Assembly (NCBI RefSeq): GCF_051401765.1
Contig: NC_135068.1
Location: forward strand, 1,116,001 to 1,180,000
From: Calliopsis andreniformis
Taxonomy: Eukaryota > Arthropoda > Insecta > Hymenoptera > Andrenidae
Length of the DNA stretch: 64,000 nucleotides
Direction: 5' to 3'
The position numbers and the translations under genes were made by a program. Below the pieces are notes generated by a model. It worked only from the letters and a program-made list of their open reading frames with translations, was not told the origin of the DNA and searched no databases. How positions within the stretch are numbered: position 1 is the first letter of the stretch; each line of letters opens with the position of its first letter. This document shows positions 39,871 through 54,497 of this stretch, piece by piece.

Positions 39871-42410
39871 GAAGTAACCATTAATTTCACACTGGTTGCA
39901 AATAATTCTGTTATACAATGGAAAAACTGTTGTACTTTTATTGTATTTTATGCTTCTGGCGTTGACTTCTAAGGGCCGAGCTATTCGATCTGGTGGAGCA
40001 ACGCCCTAGAGTGAAGAATAGGTTGCCCGGAACGTAGAAATAACCACAAATTTCACACTGGTTGCAATTACTCCTGTTATATAATGGAACAACTGTTGTA
40101 TTTTTATTGTATTTTATGCATCTGGCGTTTACACCTAAGCCCCTAACTATTCGATGTGGTGAAGCAATGCCCTAGAGTGAAGCCCAGGTTGCACAGAACG
40201 TAGAAATAACCTTAAATTTCACACTGGTTGCAGTTACTCCTGTTATACAATGGAAAAGCTGTTGTATTTTTATTGCATTTTATGCTTCTGGCGTTGACTT
40301 CTAAGGCCCGAGCTCTTCGATTTGGTGGGGCAACGAGCTAGAGTGGAGCCTAGGTTGCCCGGAACGTAGAAATAACCACAAATTTCACACTGGTTGCAAT
40401 TACTCCTGCTATACAATGGAAAAACTGTTGTATTCTTATTGTATTTTATGCTTCTGGCGTTGACTTCGAAGGCCCGAGGTATTCGATCTTGTGAAGCATC
40501 GCCCTAGGGTGAAGCCTAGGTCGCCCGAAACCTAGAAATGGCCATTACCTTCACACTGGTTGCAATTATTCCTTTTATACGATGGAAAAACTGTTGTATT
40601 TATATTGTATTTTATGATTCTGGCGTTGACACCTGAGCCCCCAACTATTCTATGTGGTGATGCAACGCTCTAGAGTGAACCCTTGGTTTCCCAGAACGTA
40701 GAAATAACCATTAATTTCACAATGGTTGCAATTACTCCGGTTATACTATGGAAAAACTGTTGTAGTTTTATTGTATTTTATGCTTCTGGTGTTGTCTTCT
40801 AAGGCCCGAGCTATTCGATTTGGAGCAGCAACGCCCTACAGTGAAACCTAGGTCGCCCGGAACGTAGAAAGGAACATTACTTTCACACTGGTTGCAATTA
40901 TTCCTTTTATACGATGGAAAAACTGTTGTATTTATATTGTACTTTATGCTTCTGGCGTTGACTTCTAATGCCCGAGATATTCGATTTGTTGGAGCAACGA
41001 GCCAGAGTGAAGCCTAGGCTGCCCGGAACGTAAAAATGAACATTACTTTCACGCTGGTTGCAATTATTTCTATTATACGATGGAAAAACTGTTGTATTTT
41101 TATCATATTTTATGCTTCTGGCGTTGACTTCTAAGGCCCGAGCTATTCGATTTTGTGTAGCATCACCCTAGAGTGAAGCCTAGGTCGCCCGAAACGTAGA
41201 AATGACCATTACTTTCACACTGGTTGCAATTATTCCTTTTGTACGATGGAAAAACTGGTGTATTTATATTGTATTTTATGCTTCTGGCGTTGTCTTCTAA
41301 TGCCCGAGCTATTCGATTTGGTGGAGCAACGAGCTAGGGTGTAGCCTAGGTTGCCCGGAACATAGAAATGAACATTACTTTCACACTGGTTGCAATTATT
41401 CCTTTTATACGAAGGAAAAACTGTTGTATTTATATTGTATTTTATGCTTCTGGCGTTGACACCTAAGACCCTAACTATTCGATGTGGTTGAGCAACGCCC
41501 TAGAGTGAAGCCTAGGTTGCCCGGAACGTAAAAATTAACATTACTTTCACGCTGGTTGCAATTATTTCTATTATACGATGGAAAAACTGTTGTACTTTTA
41601 TTGTATTTTATGCTTCTGGCGTTGACTTGTAAGGCCCGAGGTATTCGATCTTGTGAAGCATCGCCCTAGGGTGAGGCCTAGGTCGCCCGAAACGTAGAAA
41701 TGTCCATTACTTTCACACTGGTTGCAATTATTCCTTTTATACGATGGAAAAACTGTTGTATTTATATTGTATTTTATGATTCTGGCGTTGACACCTGAGC
41801 CCCTAACTATTCGATGTGGCGATGCAACGCTCTAGAGTGAAGCCTTGGTTTCCCAGAACGTAGAAATATCCATTAATTTCACACTGGTTGCACTTACTCC
41901 TGTTGTACGATGGAAAAACTGTTGTATTTTTATTGAATTTTATGCTTCTGGCGTTGACTTCTAAGGGCCGAGCTATTCGATCTGGTGGAGCAACGCCCTA
42001 GAGTGAAGAATAGGTTGCCCGGAACGTAGAAATAACCACAAATTTCACACTGGTTGCAATTACTCCTGTTATATAATGGAAAAACTGTTGTATTTTTATT
42101 GTATTTTATGCATCTGGCGTTTACACCTAAGCCCCTAACTATTCGATGTGGTGAAGCAATGCCCTAGAGTGAAGCCCAGGTTGCACAGAACGTAGAAATA
42201 ACCTTCAATTTCACACTGGTTGCAGTTACTCCTGTTATACAATGGAAAAGCTGTTGTATTTTTATTGCATTTTATGCTTCTGGCGTTGACTTCTAAGGCC
42301 CGAGCTCTTCGATTTGGTGGGGCAACGAGCTGGAGTGGAGCCTAGGTTGCCCGGAACGTAGAAATAACCACAAATTTCACACTGGTAGCAATTACTCCTG
42401 CTATACAATG
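39871..42410. repeat. Mixed monomers with a 12-monomer (1,992-bp) echo
   Basis: About 39,955-40,620 matches 41,947-42,610 at +1,992 bp, exactly 12 x 166. It carries the ATATAATGG, GCGTTTACACCTAAGCCCC and CCACAAATTTCACAC monomers. A private substitution (ATAATGGAACAACTG at 40,081) marks the left copy. Between them, 40,7xx-41,27x resembles 36,6xx-36,95x and the 16.4-kb region. The tail of this stretch runs into the first 38-monomer unit. Confidence 0.8.
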
Positions 42411-43869
42411 GAAAAACTGTTGTATTCTTATTGTATTTTATGCTTCTGGCGTTGACTTCGAAGGCCCGAGGTATTCGATCTTGTGAAGCATCGCCCTAGG
42501 GTGAAGCCTAGGTCGCCCGAAACGTAGAAATGGCCATTACCTTCACACTGGTTGCAATTATTCCTTTTATACGATGGAAAAACTGTTGTATTTATATTGT
42601 ATTTTATGATTCTGTCGTTGACACCTGAGGCCCTAACTATTCGATGTGGTGAAGCAACGCCCTGGAGTGAAGCCTAGGTTGCCCGGAACGTAGAAGTAAC
42701 CATCAATTTCACACTGGTTGCAATTAATTCTGTTATACAATGGAAAAACTGTTGTACTTTTATTGTATTTTATGCTTCTGGCGTTGACTTCTAAGGCCCG
42801 AGCTATTCGATCTCGTGAAGCATCGCCCTAGAGTGAAGCCTAGGTCGCCCGGAACATTGAATGGAACATTACTTTCACACTGGTTGCAATTATTCCTTTC
42901 ATACGATGGAAAAACTGTTGTATTTATATTGTATTTTATGCTTCTGGCGTTGACTTCTAATGCCCTAGATATTCGATTTGTTGGAGCGACGAGCTAGAGT
43001 GAAGCCTAGGTTGCCCGGAACGTAGAAATGAACATTACTTTCACACTGGTAGCAATTATTTCTATTATACGAAAGAAAAACTGTTGTATTTTCATTGTAT
43101 TTTATCCTTCTGGCGTTGACTTCTAAGGCCCGAGCTATTCGATCTGCTGGAGCGACGCCCTAGAGTGAAGCCTAGGTTGCCCGGAACGTAGAAAGAACCA
43201 TTAATTTCACACTGGTTGCAATTATTCCTTTTATACGATGGAAAAACTGGTGTATTTTTATTGCATTTTATGCTTCTGGCGTTGACTTCTAATGCCCGAG
43301 CTATTCCATTTGGTGGAGCAACTAGCTAGAGTGAAGCCTAGGTTGCCCGGAACGTAGAAATGAACATTACTCTCACACTGGTTGCAATTATTTCTATTAT
43401 ACGAAGGAAAAACTGTTGTATTTTTATTGTATTTTATGCTTCTGGCGTTGGCTTCTAAGGCCCGTTCTATTCGATCTGGTGGAGCGACGCCCTAGAGTGG
43501 AGCCTAGGTTGCCCGGAACGTAGAAATAACCTTTAATTTCACACTGGTTGCAATTACTCCTGTTATACAGTGGAAAAACTGTTGTATTTTTATTGCATAT
43601 TATGCTTCTGGCGTTGACTTCTAAGGCCCGAGCTCTTCGATTTGATGGGGCAACGAGCTAGAGTGGAGCCTAAGTTGCCCGGAACGTAGAAATAACCATT
43701 AATTTCACACTGGTTTCATTTACTCCTTTTATGCAATGGAAAAACTGTTGTATTTTTATTGTATTTTATGCTTCTGGCGTTGACTTCTAAGGCCCGAGGT
43801 ATTCGATCTTGTGAAGCATCGCCCTAGGGTGAAGCCTAGGTCGCCCGGAACGTAGAAATGTCCATTACT

Positions 43870-46028
43870 TTCACACTCGTTGGAATTATTCCTTTTATAC
43901 GATGGAAAAACTGTTGTATTTATATTGTATTTTATGATTCTGGCGTTGACACCTGAGACCCTAACTAATCGATGTGGTGAAACAACGCTCTAGGGTGATG
44001 CCTTGGTTTCCCAGAACGTAGAAATAACCATTAATTTCACAATGGTTGCATTTACTCCTGTTATACGATGGAAAAACTGTTGTATTTTTATTGTATTTTG
44101 TGCATCTGGCGTTGACTTCTAAGGCCCGAGCCATTCGATCTCGTGAAGCATCGCCCTAGGGTGAACCCTAGGTCGCCCGGAACGTAGAAAGGAACATTAC
44201 TTTCACACTGGTTGCAATTATTCCTTTCATACGATGGAAAAATTGTTGTATTTCTATTGTAGTTTATGCTTCTGGCGTTGACTTCTAAGGCCCGAGCTAT
44301 TCGATCTGCTGGAGCGACGCCCTAGAGTGAAGCCTAGGTTGCCCGGAACGTAGAAATAACCATTAATTTCACACTGGTTGCAATTACTCCTGTTATATAA
44401 TGGAAAAACTGTTGTATTTTTATTGTATTTTATGCATCTGGCGTTTACACGTAAGCCCCTAACTATTCGATGTGGTGAAGCAAGGCCCTAGAGTGAAGCC
44501 CAGGTTGCACAGAACGTAGAAATAACCTTCAATTTCACACTGGTTGCAGTTACTCCTGTTATACAATGGAAAAGCTGTTGTATTTTTATTGCATTTTATG
44601 CTTCTGGCGTTGACTTCTAAGGCCCGAGCTCTTCGATTTGTTGGGGCAACGAGCTAGAGTGGAGCCTAGGTTGCCCGGAACGTAGAAATAACCACAAATT
44701 TCACACTGGTTGCAATTACTCCTGCTATACAATGGAAAAACTGTTGTATTCTTATTGTATTTTATGCTTCTGGCGTTGACTTCTAAGGCCCGAGGTATTC
44801 GATCTTGTGAAGCATCGCCCTAGGGTGAAGCCTAGGTCGCCCGAAACGTAGAAATGGCCATTACTTTCACACTGGTTGCAATTATTCCTTTTATACGATG
44901 GAAAAACTGTTGTATATATATTGTATTTTATGATTCTGTCGTTGACACCTGAGGCCCTAACTATTCGATGTGGTGAAGCAACGCCATGGAGTGAAGCCTT
45001 GGTTTCCGAGAACGTAGAAATAACCATTAATTTCACAATGGTTGCAATTACTCCTGTTATACGATGGAAAAACTGTTGTATTTTTATTGTAATTTCTGCT
45101 TCTGGCTTTGGCTTCTAAGGACCGAGCTGTCCGATCTGGTGCAGCAACACCCTAGGGTGATACCTAGGTTTCGCGGGACGTAGAAATAACCATTAATTTC
45201 ACACTGGTTGCACTTACTCCTGTTGTACGATGGAAAAACTGTTGTATTTTTATTGTATTTTATGCTTCTGGAGTTGACTTCTAAGGGCCGAGCTATTCGA
45301 TCTGGTGGAGCAACGCCCTAGAGTGAAGAATAGGTTGCCTGGAACGTAGAAATAATCATTAATTTCACACTGGTTGCAATTACTCCTGTTATACGATGGA
45401 CAAACTGTTGTATTTTTATTGTATTTTATGCTTCTGGCGTTGAATTCTGAGCCACTAGCTATTCGAAATGTTGGAGCAACGCCGTAGAGTGAAACCTAGG
45501 TTGCCCGAAACGTAGAAATGACCATTACTTTCTCACTGGGTGCAATTATTCCTTTTATACGATAGAGAAACTGTTGTATTTATATTGTATTTTATGCTTC
45601 TGGCGTTGACACGTAAGGCTCTAACTATTCGATGTGGTGCAGCAACGCCCTAGAGTGAAACCTAGGCTTCCCGGAACGTAGAAATAACTATTAATTTCAC
45701 ACTGGTTGCAATTACTTCTGTTATACAATGGAAAAATTTGTTGTATTTTTATTGTATATTGTGCTTCTGGCGTTGACTTCTAAGGCCCGAGCTATTCGAT
45801 TTGGTGGAGCAACGAGCTAGAGTGAAGCCTAGGATGCCCGGAACGTAGAAATGACCATTACTTTCACACTGGTTGCAATTATTTCTATTATACGATGGAA
45901 AAACTGCTGTATTTTTATTGTATTTTATGCTTCTGGCGTTGCCTTCTAAGGCCCGAGCTATTCGATCTGGTGCAACAACGCCCTAGAGTGAAACCTAGGT
46001 TGCCCGGAACGTAGAAATAACCATTAAT
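43870..46028. repeat. Nested 13-monomer block A1 (2,159 bp)
   Basis: This block repeats at +2,159 bp (13 x 166 + 1) as A2. It starts at TTTCACACTCGTTGGAATTATT and contains CACGTAAGCCCC/CAAGGCCC monomers, ATATATATTG near 44,914, CGCCATGGAG near 44,990 and TCTGCTTCTGGCTTTGGC near 45,096. GAATTCTGAGCCACTAGC near 45,442 and the 167-bp GGAAAAATTTGTTG monomer near 45,730 follow. At 45,826 it keeps the array-wide GAAGCC, unlike all its relatives, which read GATG. Confidence 0.92.
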
Positions 46029-48187
46029 TTCACACTCGTTGCAATTATTCCTTTTATACGATGGAAAAACTGTTGTATTTATATTGTATTTTATGATTCT
46101 GGCGTTGACACCTGAGACCCTAACTAATCGATGTGGTGAAACAACGCTCTAGGGTGATGCCTTGGTTTCCCAGAACGTAGAAGTAACCATTAATTTCACA
46201 ATGGTTGCATTTACTCCTGTTATACGATGGAAAAACTGTTGTATTTTTATTGTATTTTGTGCATCTGGCGTTGACTTCTAAGGCCCGAGCCATTCGATCT
46301 CGTGAAGCATCGCCCTAGGGTGAACCCTAGGTCGCCCGGAACGTAGAAAGGAACATTACTTTCACACTGGTTGCAATTATTCCTTTCATACGATGGAAAA
46401 ATTGTTGTATTTCTATTGTAGTTTATGCTTCTGGCGTTGACTTCTAAGGCCCGAGCTATTCGATCTGCTGGAGCGACGCCCTAGAGTGAAGCCTAGGTTG
46501 CCCGGAACGTAGAAATAACCATTAATTTCACACTGGTTGCAATTACTCCTGTTATATAATGGAAAAACTGTTGTATTTTTATTGTATTTTATGCATCTGG
46601 CGTTTACACGTAAGCCCCTAACTATTCGATGTGGTGAAGCAAGGCCCTAGAGTGAAGCCCAGGTTGCACAGAACGTAGAAATAACCTTCAATTTCACACT
46701 GGTTGCAGTTACTCCTGTTATACAATGGAAAAGCTGTTGTATTTTTATTGCATTTTATGCTTCTGGCGTTGACTTCTAAGGCCCGAGCTCTTCGATTTGT
46801 TGGGGCAACGAGCTAGAGTGGAGCCTAGGTTGCCCGGAACGTAGAAATAACCACAAATTTCACACTGGTTGCAATTACTCCTGCTATACAATGGAAAAAC
46901 TGTTGTATTCTTATTGTATTTTATGCTTCTGGCGTTGACTTCTAAGGCCCGAGGTATTCGATCTTGTGAAGCATCGCCCTAGGGTGAAGCCTAGGTCGCC
47001 CGAAACGTAGAAATGGCCATTACTTTCACACTGGTTGCAATTATTCCTTTTATACGATGGAAAAACTGTTGTATATATATTGTATTTTATGATTCTGTCG
47101 TTGACACCTGAGGCCCTAACTATTCGATGTGGTGAAGCAACGCCATGGAGTGAAGCCTTGGTTTCCGAGAACGTAGAAATAACCATTAATTTCACAATGG
47201 TTGCAATTACTCCTGTTATACGATGGAAAAACTGTTGTATTTTTATTGTAATTTCTGCTTCTGGCTTTGGCTTCTAAGGACCGAGCTGTCCGATCTGGTG
47301 CAGCAACACCCTAGGGTGATACCTAGGTTTCGCGGGACGTAGAAATAACCATTAATTTCACACTGGTTGCACTTACTCCTGTTGTACGATGGAAAAACTG
47401 TTGTATTTTTATTGTATTTTATGCTTCTGGAGTTGACTTCTAAGGGCCGAGCTATTCGATCTGGTGGAGCAACGCCCTAGAGTGAAGAATAGGTTGCCTG
47501 GAACGTAGAAATAATCATTAATTTCACACTGGTTGCAATTACTCCTGTTATACGATGGACAAACTGTTGTATTTTTATTGTATTTTATGCTTCTGGCGTT
47601 GAATTCTGAGCCACTGGCTATTCGAAATGTTGGAGCAACGCCGTAGAGTGAAACCTAGGTTGCCCGAAACGTAGAAATGACCATTACTTTCTCACTGGGT
47701 GCAATTATTCCTTTTATACGATAGAGAAACTGTTGTATTTATATTGTATTTTATGCTTCTGGCGTTGACCCGTAAGGCTCTAACTATTCGATGTGGTGCA
47801 GCAACGCCCTAGAGTGAAACCTAGGCTTCCCGGAACGTAGAAATAACTATTAATTTCACACTGGTTGCAATTACTTCTGTTATACAATGGAAAAATTTGT
47901 TGTATTTTTATTGTATATTGTGCTTCTGGCGTTGACTTCTAAGGCCCGAGCTATTCGATTTGGTGGAGCAACGAGCTAGAGTGATGCCTAGGATGCCCGG
48001 AACGTAGAAATGACCATTACTTTCACACTGGTTGCAATTATTTCTATTATACGATGGAAAAACTGCTGTATTTTTATTGTATTTTATGCTTCTGGCGTTG
48101 CCTTCTAAGGCCCGAGCTATTCGATCTGGTGCAACAACGCCCTAGAGTGAAACCTAGGTTGCCCGGAACGTAGAAATAACCATTAAT
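46029..48187. repeat. Nested 13-monomer block A2 (2,159 bp)
   Basis: This is the tandem partner of A1. Differences seen are: G at 47,616 (CCACTGGCT against CCACTAGCT at 45,457), GACCCGTAAGG near 47,767 against GACACGTAAGG, GTAGAAGTAACC near 46,180, and T at 47,985 (GATGCC against GAAGCC at 45,826). The first three look private to this copy. The last is shared with both blocks of unit B and with the block in the third iteration. Confidence 0.92.
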
Positions 48188-50179
48188 TTCACACTGGTTG
48201 CAATTATTCCTTCTATACGATGGAAAAACTGCTGTATTTATATTGTATTTTATGCTTCTGGCGTTGACTTCTAAGGCCCGAGCTATTCGATCTTGCGAAG
48301 CATCGGCCTAGAGTGAAGCGTAGGTCGCCAGGAACGTAGAAATAACCATTAATTTCACACTGGTTGCAATTACTCCTGCTATACCAAGGAAAAACTGTTG
48401 TATTTTTATTGTATTTTATGCTTCTGTTGTTGACTTCTAAGGCCCGAGCTATTCTATTTGGTGCAGCAGCGCCCTAGAGTGTCACCTAGGTTTCCCGGAA
48501 CGTAGAAATAAACATTAATTGCACACTGGTTGAACTTACTCCTGTTACACGATGGAAAAACTGTTGTATTTTTATTGTATTTTATGCTTCTGGCGTTGGC
48601 TTCTAAGGCCCGTTCTATTCGATCTGGTGGAGCGACGCCCTAGAGTGGAGCCTAGGTTGCCCGGAACGTAGAAATAACCTTTAATTTCACACTGGTTGCA
48701 ATTACTCCTGTTATACAGTGGAAAAACTGTTGTATTCTTATTGTATTTTATGCTTCTGGCGTTGACTTCGAAGGCCCGAGGTATTCGATCTTGTGAAGCA
48801 TCGCCCTAGGGTGAAGCCTAGGTCGCCCGAAACGTAGAAATGGCCATTACCTTCACACTGGTTGCAATTATTCCTTTTATACGATGGAAAAACTGTTGTA
48901 TTTATATTGTATTTTATGATTCTGTCGTTGACACCTGAGGCCCTAACTATTCGATGTGGTGAAGCAACGCCCTGGAGTGAAGCCTAGGTTGCCCGGAACG
49001 TAGAAGTAACCATCAATTTCACACTGGTTGCAATTAATTCTGTTATACAATGGAAAAACTGTTGTACTTTTATTGTATTTTATGCTTCTGGCGTTGACTT
49101 CTAAGGCCCGAGCTATTCGATCTCGTGAAGCATCGCCCTAGAGTGAAGCCTAGGTCGCCCGGAACATTGAAAGGAACATTACTTTCACACTGGTTGCAAT
49201 TATTCCTTTCATACGATGGAAAAACTGTTGTATTTATATTGTATTTTATGCTTCTGGCGTTGACTTCTAATGCCCTAGATATTCGATTTGTTGGAGCGAC
49301 GAGCTAGAGTGAAGCCTAGGTTGCCCGGAACGTAGAAATGAACATTACTTTCACACTGGTAGCAATTATTTCTATTATACGAAAGAAAAACTGTTGTATT
49401 TTCATTGTATTTTATCCTTCTGGCGTTGACTTCTAAGGCCCGAGCTATTCGATCTGCTGGAGCGACGCCCTAGAGTGAAGCCTAGGTTGCCCGGAACGTA
49501 GAAAGAACCATTAATTTCACACTGGTTGCAATTATTCCTTTTATACGATGGAAAAACTGGTGTATTTTTATTGCATTTTATGCTTCTGGCGTTGACTTCT
49601 AATGCCCGAGCTATTCCATTTGGTGGAGCAACTAGCTAGAGTGAAGCCTAGGTTGCCCGGAACGTAGAAATGAACATTACTCTCACACTGGTTGCAATTA
49701 TTTCTATTATACGAAGGAAAAACTGTTGTATTTTTATTGTATTTTATGCTTCTGGCGTTGGCTTCTAAGGCCCGTTCCATTCGATCTGGTGGAGCGACGC
49801 CCTAGAGTGGAGCCTAGGTTGCCCGGAACGTAGAAATAACCTTTAATTTCACACTGGTTGCAATTACTCCTGTTATACAGTGGAAAAACTGTTGTATTTT
49901 TATTGCATATTATGCTTCTGGCGTTGACTTCTAAGGCCCGAGCTCTTCGATTTGATGGGGCAACGAGCTAGAGTGGAGCCTAAGTTGCCCGGAACGTAGA
50001 AATAACCATTAATTTCACACTGGTTTCATTTACTCCTTTTATGCAATGGAAAAACTGTTGTATTTTTATTGTATTTTATGCTTCTGGCGTTGACTTCTAA
50101 GGCCCGAGGTATTCGATCTTGTGAAGCATCGCCCTAGGGTGAAGCCTAGGTCGCCCGGAACGTAGAAATGTCCATTACT

Positions 50180-52338
50180 TTCACACTCGTTGGAATTATT
50201 CCTTTTATACGATGGAAAAACTGTTGTATTTATATTGTATTTTATGATTCTGGCGTTGACACCTGAGACCCTAACTAATCGATGTGGTGAAACAACGCTC
50301 TAGGGTGATGCCTTGGTTTCCCAGAACGTAGAAATAACCATTAATTTCACAATGGTTGCATTTACTCCTGTTATACGATGGAAAAACTGTTGTATTTTTA
50401 TTGTATTTTGTGCATCTGGCGTTGACTTCTAAGGCCCGAGCCATTCGATCTCGTGAAGCATCGCCCTAGGGTGAACCCTAGGTCGCCCGGAACGTAGAAA
50501 GGAACATTACTTTCACACTGGTTGCAATTATTCCTTTCATACGATGGAAAAATTGTTGTATTTCTATTGTAGTTTATGCTTCTGGCGTTGACTTCTAAGG
50601 CCCGAGCTATTCGATCTGCTGGAGCGACGCCCTAGAGTGAAGCCTAGGTTGCCCGGAACGTAGAAATAACCATTAATTTCACACTGGTTGCAATTACTCC
50701 TGTTATATAATGGAAAAACTGTTGTATTTTTATTGTATTTTATGCATCTGGCGTTTACACGTAAGCCCCTAACTATTCGATGTGGTGAAGCAAGGCCCTA
50801 GAGTGAAGCCCAGGTTGCACAGAACGTAGAAATAACCTTCAATTTCACACTGGTTGCAGTTACTCCTGTTATACAATGGAAAAGCTGTTGTATTTTTATT
50901 GCATTTTATGCTTCTGGCGTTGACTTCTAAGGCCCGAGCTCTTCGATTTGTTGGGGCAACGAGCTAGAGTGGAGCCTAGGTTGCCCGGAACGTAGAAATA
51001 ACCACAAATTTCACACTGGTTGCAATTACTCCTGCTATACAATGGAAAAACTGTTGTATTCTTATTGTATTTTATGCTTCTGGCGTTGACTTCTAAGGCC
51101 CGAGGTATTCGATCTTGTGAAGCATCGCCCTAGGGTGAAGCCTAGGTCGCCCGAAACGTAGAAATGGCCATTACTTTCACACTGGTTGCAATTATTCCTT
51201 TTATACGATGGAAAAACTGTTGTATATATATTGTATTTTATGATTCTGTCGTTGACACCTGAGGCCCTAACTATTCGATGTGGTGAAGCAACGCCATGGA
51301 GTGAAGCCTTGGTTTCCGAGAACGTAGAAATAACCATTAATTTCACAATGGTTGCAATTACTCCTGTTATACGATGGAAAAACTGTTGTATTTTTATTGT
51401 AATTTCTGCTTCTGGCTTTGGCTTCTAAGGACCGAGCTGTCCGATCTGGTGCAGCAACACCCTAGGGTGATACCTAGGTTTCGCGGGACGTAGAAATAAC
51501 CATTAATTTCACACTGGTTGCACTTACTCCTGTTGTACGATGGAAAAACTGTTGTATTTTTATTGTATTTAATGCTTCTGGAGTTGACTTCTAAGGGCCG
51601 AGCTATTCGATCTGGTGGAGCAACGCCCTAGAGTGAAGAATAGGTTGCCTGGAACGTAGAAATAATCATTAATTTCACACTGGTTGCAATTACTCCTGTT
51701 ATACGATGGACAAACTGTTGTATTTTTATTGTATTTTATGCTTCTGGCGTTGAATTCTGAGCCACTAGCTATTCGAAATGTTGGAGCAACGCCGTAGAGT
51801 GAAACCTAGGTTGCCCGAAACGTAGAAATGACCATTACTTTCTCACTGGGTGCAATTATTCCTTTTATACGATAGAGAAACTGTTGTATTTATATTGTAT
51901 TTTATGCTTCTGGCGTTGACACGTAAGGCTCTAACTATTCGATGTGGTGCAGCAACGCCCTAGAGTGAAACCTAGGCTTCCCGGAACGTAGAAATAACTA
52001 TTAATTTCACACTGGTTGCAATTACTTCTGTTATACAATGGAAAAATTTGTTGTATTTTTATTGTATATTGTGCTTCTGGCGTTGACTTCTAAGGCCCGA
52101 GCTATTCGATTTGGTGGAGCACCGAGCTAGAGTGATGCCTAGGATGCCCGGAACGTAGAAATGACCATTACTTTCACACTGGTTGCAATTATTTCTATTA
52201 TACGATGGAAAAACTGCTGTATTTTTATTGTATTTTATGCTTCTGGCGTTGCCTTCTAAGGCCCGAGCTATTCGATCTGGTGCAACAACGCCCTAGAGTG
52301 AAACCTAGGTTGCCCGGAACGTAGAAATAACCATTAAT
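50180..52338. repeat. Nested 13-monomer block B1
   Basis: This is the counterpart of A1 in unit B, at +6,310 bp. It carries T at 52,136 (GATGCC), whereas A1 has A at the matching site, and a private C at 52,122 (GCACCGAGC). The minus-strand open stretch of 94 codons found in each of these blocks (44,752, 46,911, 51,062, 53,221 and 57,704) is a copy of the same satellite text and not a gene. Confidence 0.9.
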
Positions 52339-54497
52339 TTCACACTCGTTGCAATTATTCCTTTTATACGATGGAAAAACTGTTGTATTTATATTGTATT
52401 TTATGATTCTGGCGTTGACACCTGAGACCCTAACTAATCGATGTGGTGAAACAACGCTCTAGGGTGATGCCTTGGTTTCCCAGAACGTAGAAATAACCAT
52501 TAATTTCACAATGGTTGCATTTACTCCTGTTATACGATGGAAAAACTGTTGTATTTTTATTGTATTTTGTGCATCTGGCGTTGACTTCTAAGGCCCGAGC
52601 CATTCGATCTCGTGAAGCATCGCCCTAGGGTGAACCCTAGGTCGCCCGGAACGTAGAAAGGAACATTACTTTCACACTGGTTGCAATTATTCCTTTCATA
52701 CGATGGAAAAATTGTTGTATTTCTATTGTAGTTTATGCTTCTGGCGTTGACTTCTAAGGCCCGAGCTATTCGATCTGCTGGAGCGACGCCCTAGAGTGAA
52801 GCCTAGGTTGCCCGGAACGTAGAAATAACCATTAATTTCACACTGGTTGCAATTACTCCTGTTATATAATGGAAAAACTGTTGTATTTTTATTGTATTTT
52901 ATGCATCTGGCGTTTACACGTAAGCCCCTAACTATTCGATGTGGTGAAGCAAGGCCCTAGAGTGAAGCCCAGGTTGCACAGAACGTAGAAATAACCTTCA
53001 ATTTCACACTGGTTGCAGTTACTCCTGTTATACAATGGAAAAGCTGTTGTATTTTTATTGCATTTTATGCTTCTGGCGTTGACTTCTAAGGCCCGAGCTC
53101 TTCGATTTGTTGGGGCAACGAGCTAGAGTGGAGCCTAGGTTGCCCGGAACGTAGAAATAACCACAAATTTCACACTGGTTGCAATTACTCCTGCTATACA
53201 ATGGAAAAACTGTTGTATTCTTATTGTATTTTATGCTTCTGGCGTTGACTTCTAAGGCCCGAGGTATTCGATCTTGTGAAGCATCGCCCTAGGGTGAAGC
53301 CTAGGTCGCCCGAAACGTAGAAATGGCCATTACTTTCACACTGGTTGCAATTATTCCTTTTATACGATGGAAAAACTGTTGTATATATATTGTATTTTAT
53401 GATTCTGTCGTTGACACCTGAGGCCCTAACTATTCGATGTGGTGAAGCAACGCCATGGAGTGAAGCCTTGGTTTCCGAGAACGTAGAAATAACCATTAAT
53501 TTCACAATGGTTGCAATTACTCCTGTTATACGATGGAAAAACTGTTGTATTTTTATTGTAATTTCTGCTTCTGGCTTTGGCTTCTAAGGACCGAGCTGTC
53601 CGATCTGGTGCAGCAACACCCTAGGGTGATACCTAGGTTTCGCGGGACGTAGAAATAACCATTAATTTCACACTGGTTGCACTTACTCCTGTTGTACGAT
53701 GGAAAAACTGTTGTATTTTTATTGTATTTTATGCTTCTGGAGTTGACTTCTAAGGGCCGAGCTATTCGATCTGGTGGAGCAACGCCCTAGAGTGAAGAAT
53801 AGGTTGCCTGGAACGTAGAAATAATCATTAATTTCACACTGGTTGCAATTACTCCTGTTATACGATGGACAAACTGTTGTATTTTTATTGTATTTTATGC
53901 TTCTGGCGTTGAATTCTGAGCCACTAGCTATTCGAAATGTTGGAGCAACGCCGTAGAGTGAAACCTAGGTTGCCCGAAACGTAGAAATGACCATTACTTT
54001 CCCACTGGGTGCAATTATTCCTTTTATACGATAGAGAAACTGTTGTATTTATATTGTATTTTATGCTTCTGGCGTTGACACGTAAGGCTCTAACTATTCG
54101 ATGTGGTGCAGCAACGCCCTAGAGTGAAACCTAGGCTTCCCGGAACGTAGAAATAACTATTAATTTCACACTGGTTGCAATTACTTCTGTTATACAATGG
54201 AAAAATTTGTTGTATTTTTATTGTATATTGTGCTTCTGGCGTTGACTTCTAAGGCCCGAGCTATTCGATTTGGTGGAGCAACGAGCTAGAGTGATGGCTA
54301 GGATGCCCGGAACGTAGAAATGACCATTACTTTCACACTGGTTGCAATTATTTCTATTATACGATGGAAAAACTGCTGTATTTTTATTGTATTTTATGCT
54401 TCTGGCGTTGCCTTCTAAGGCCCGAGCTATTCGATCTGGTGCAACAACGCCCTAGAGTGAAACCTAGGTTGCCCGGAACGTAGAAATAACCATTAAT
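52339..54497. repeat. Nested 13-monomer block B2
   Basis: This is the counterpart of A2. Besides T at 54,295 it has two further substitutions shared with the block at 56,822-58,980: G at 54,297 (GATGGC) and C at 54,002 (TTTCCCACTGGG against TTTCTCACTGGG). These tie B2 and the block in the third iteration together as nearest relatives. Confidence 0.9.

Larger units (their letters stand above)
42411..48720. repeat. 38-monomer higher-order repeat, unit A (6,310 bp)
   Basis: This is the first full unit of a 6,310-bp higher-order repeat. GAAAAACTGTTGTATTCTTA stands at 42,411, 48,721 and 55,031. The period equals 38 x 166 + 2. The two extra bases match two 167-bp monomers (GGAAAAATTTGTTG instead of GGAAAAACTGTTG), one in each nested 13-monomer block. 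Private variants include AACATTGAATGGAAC near 42,854, TATACCAAGGAAAAAC near 48,380 and TTCTGTTGTTGAC near 48,423. The end of the unit joins a TTATACAGTGG monomer to the start of unit B, giving a hybrid junction monomer. Confidence 0.95.
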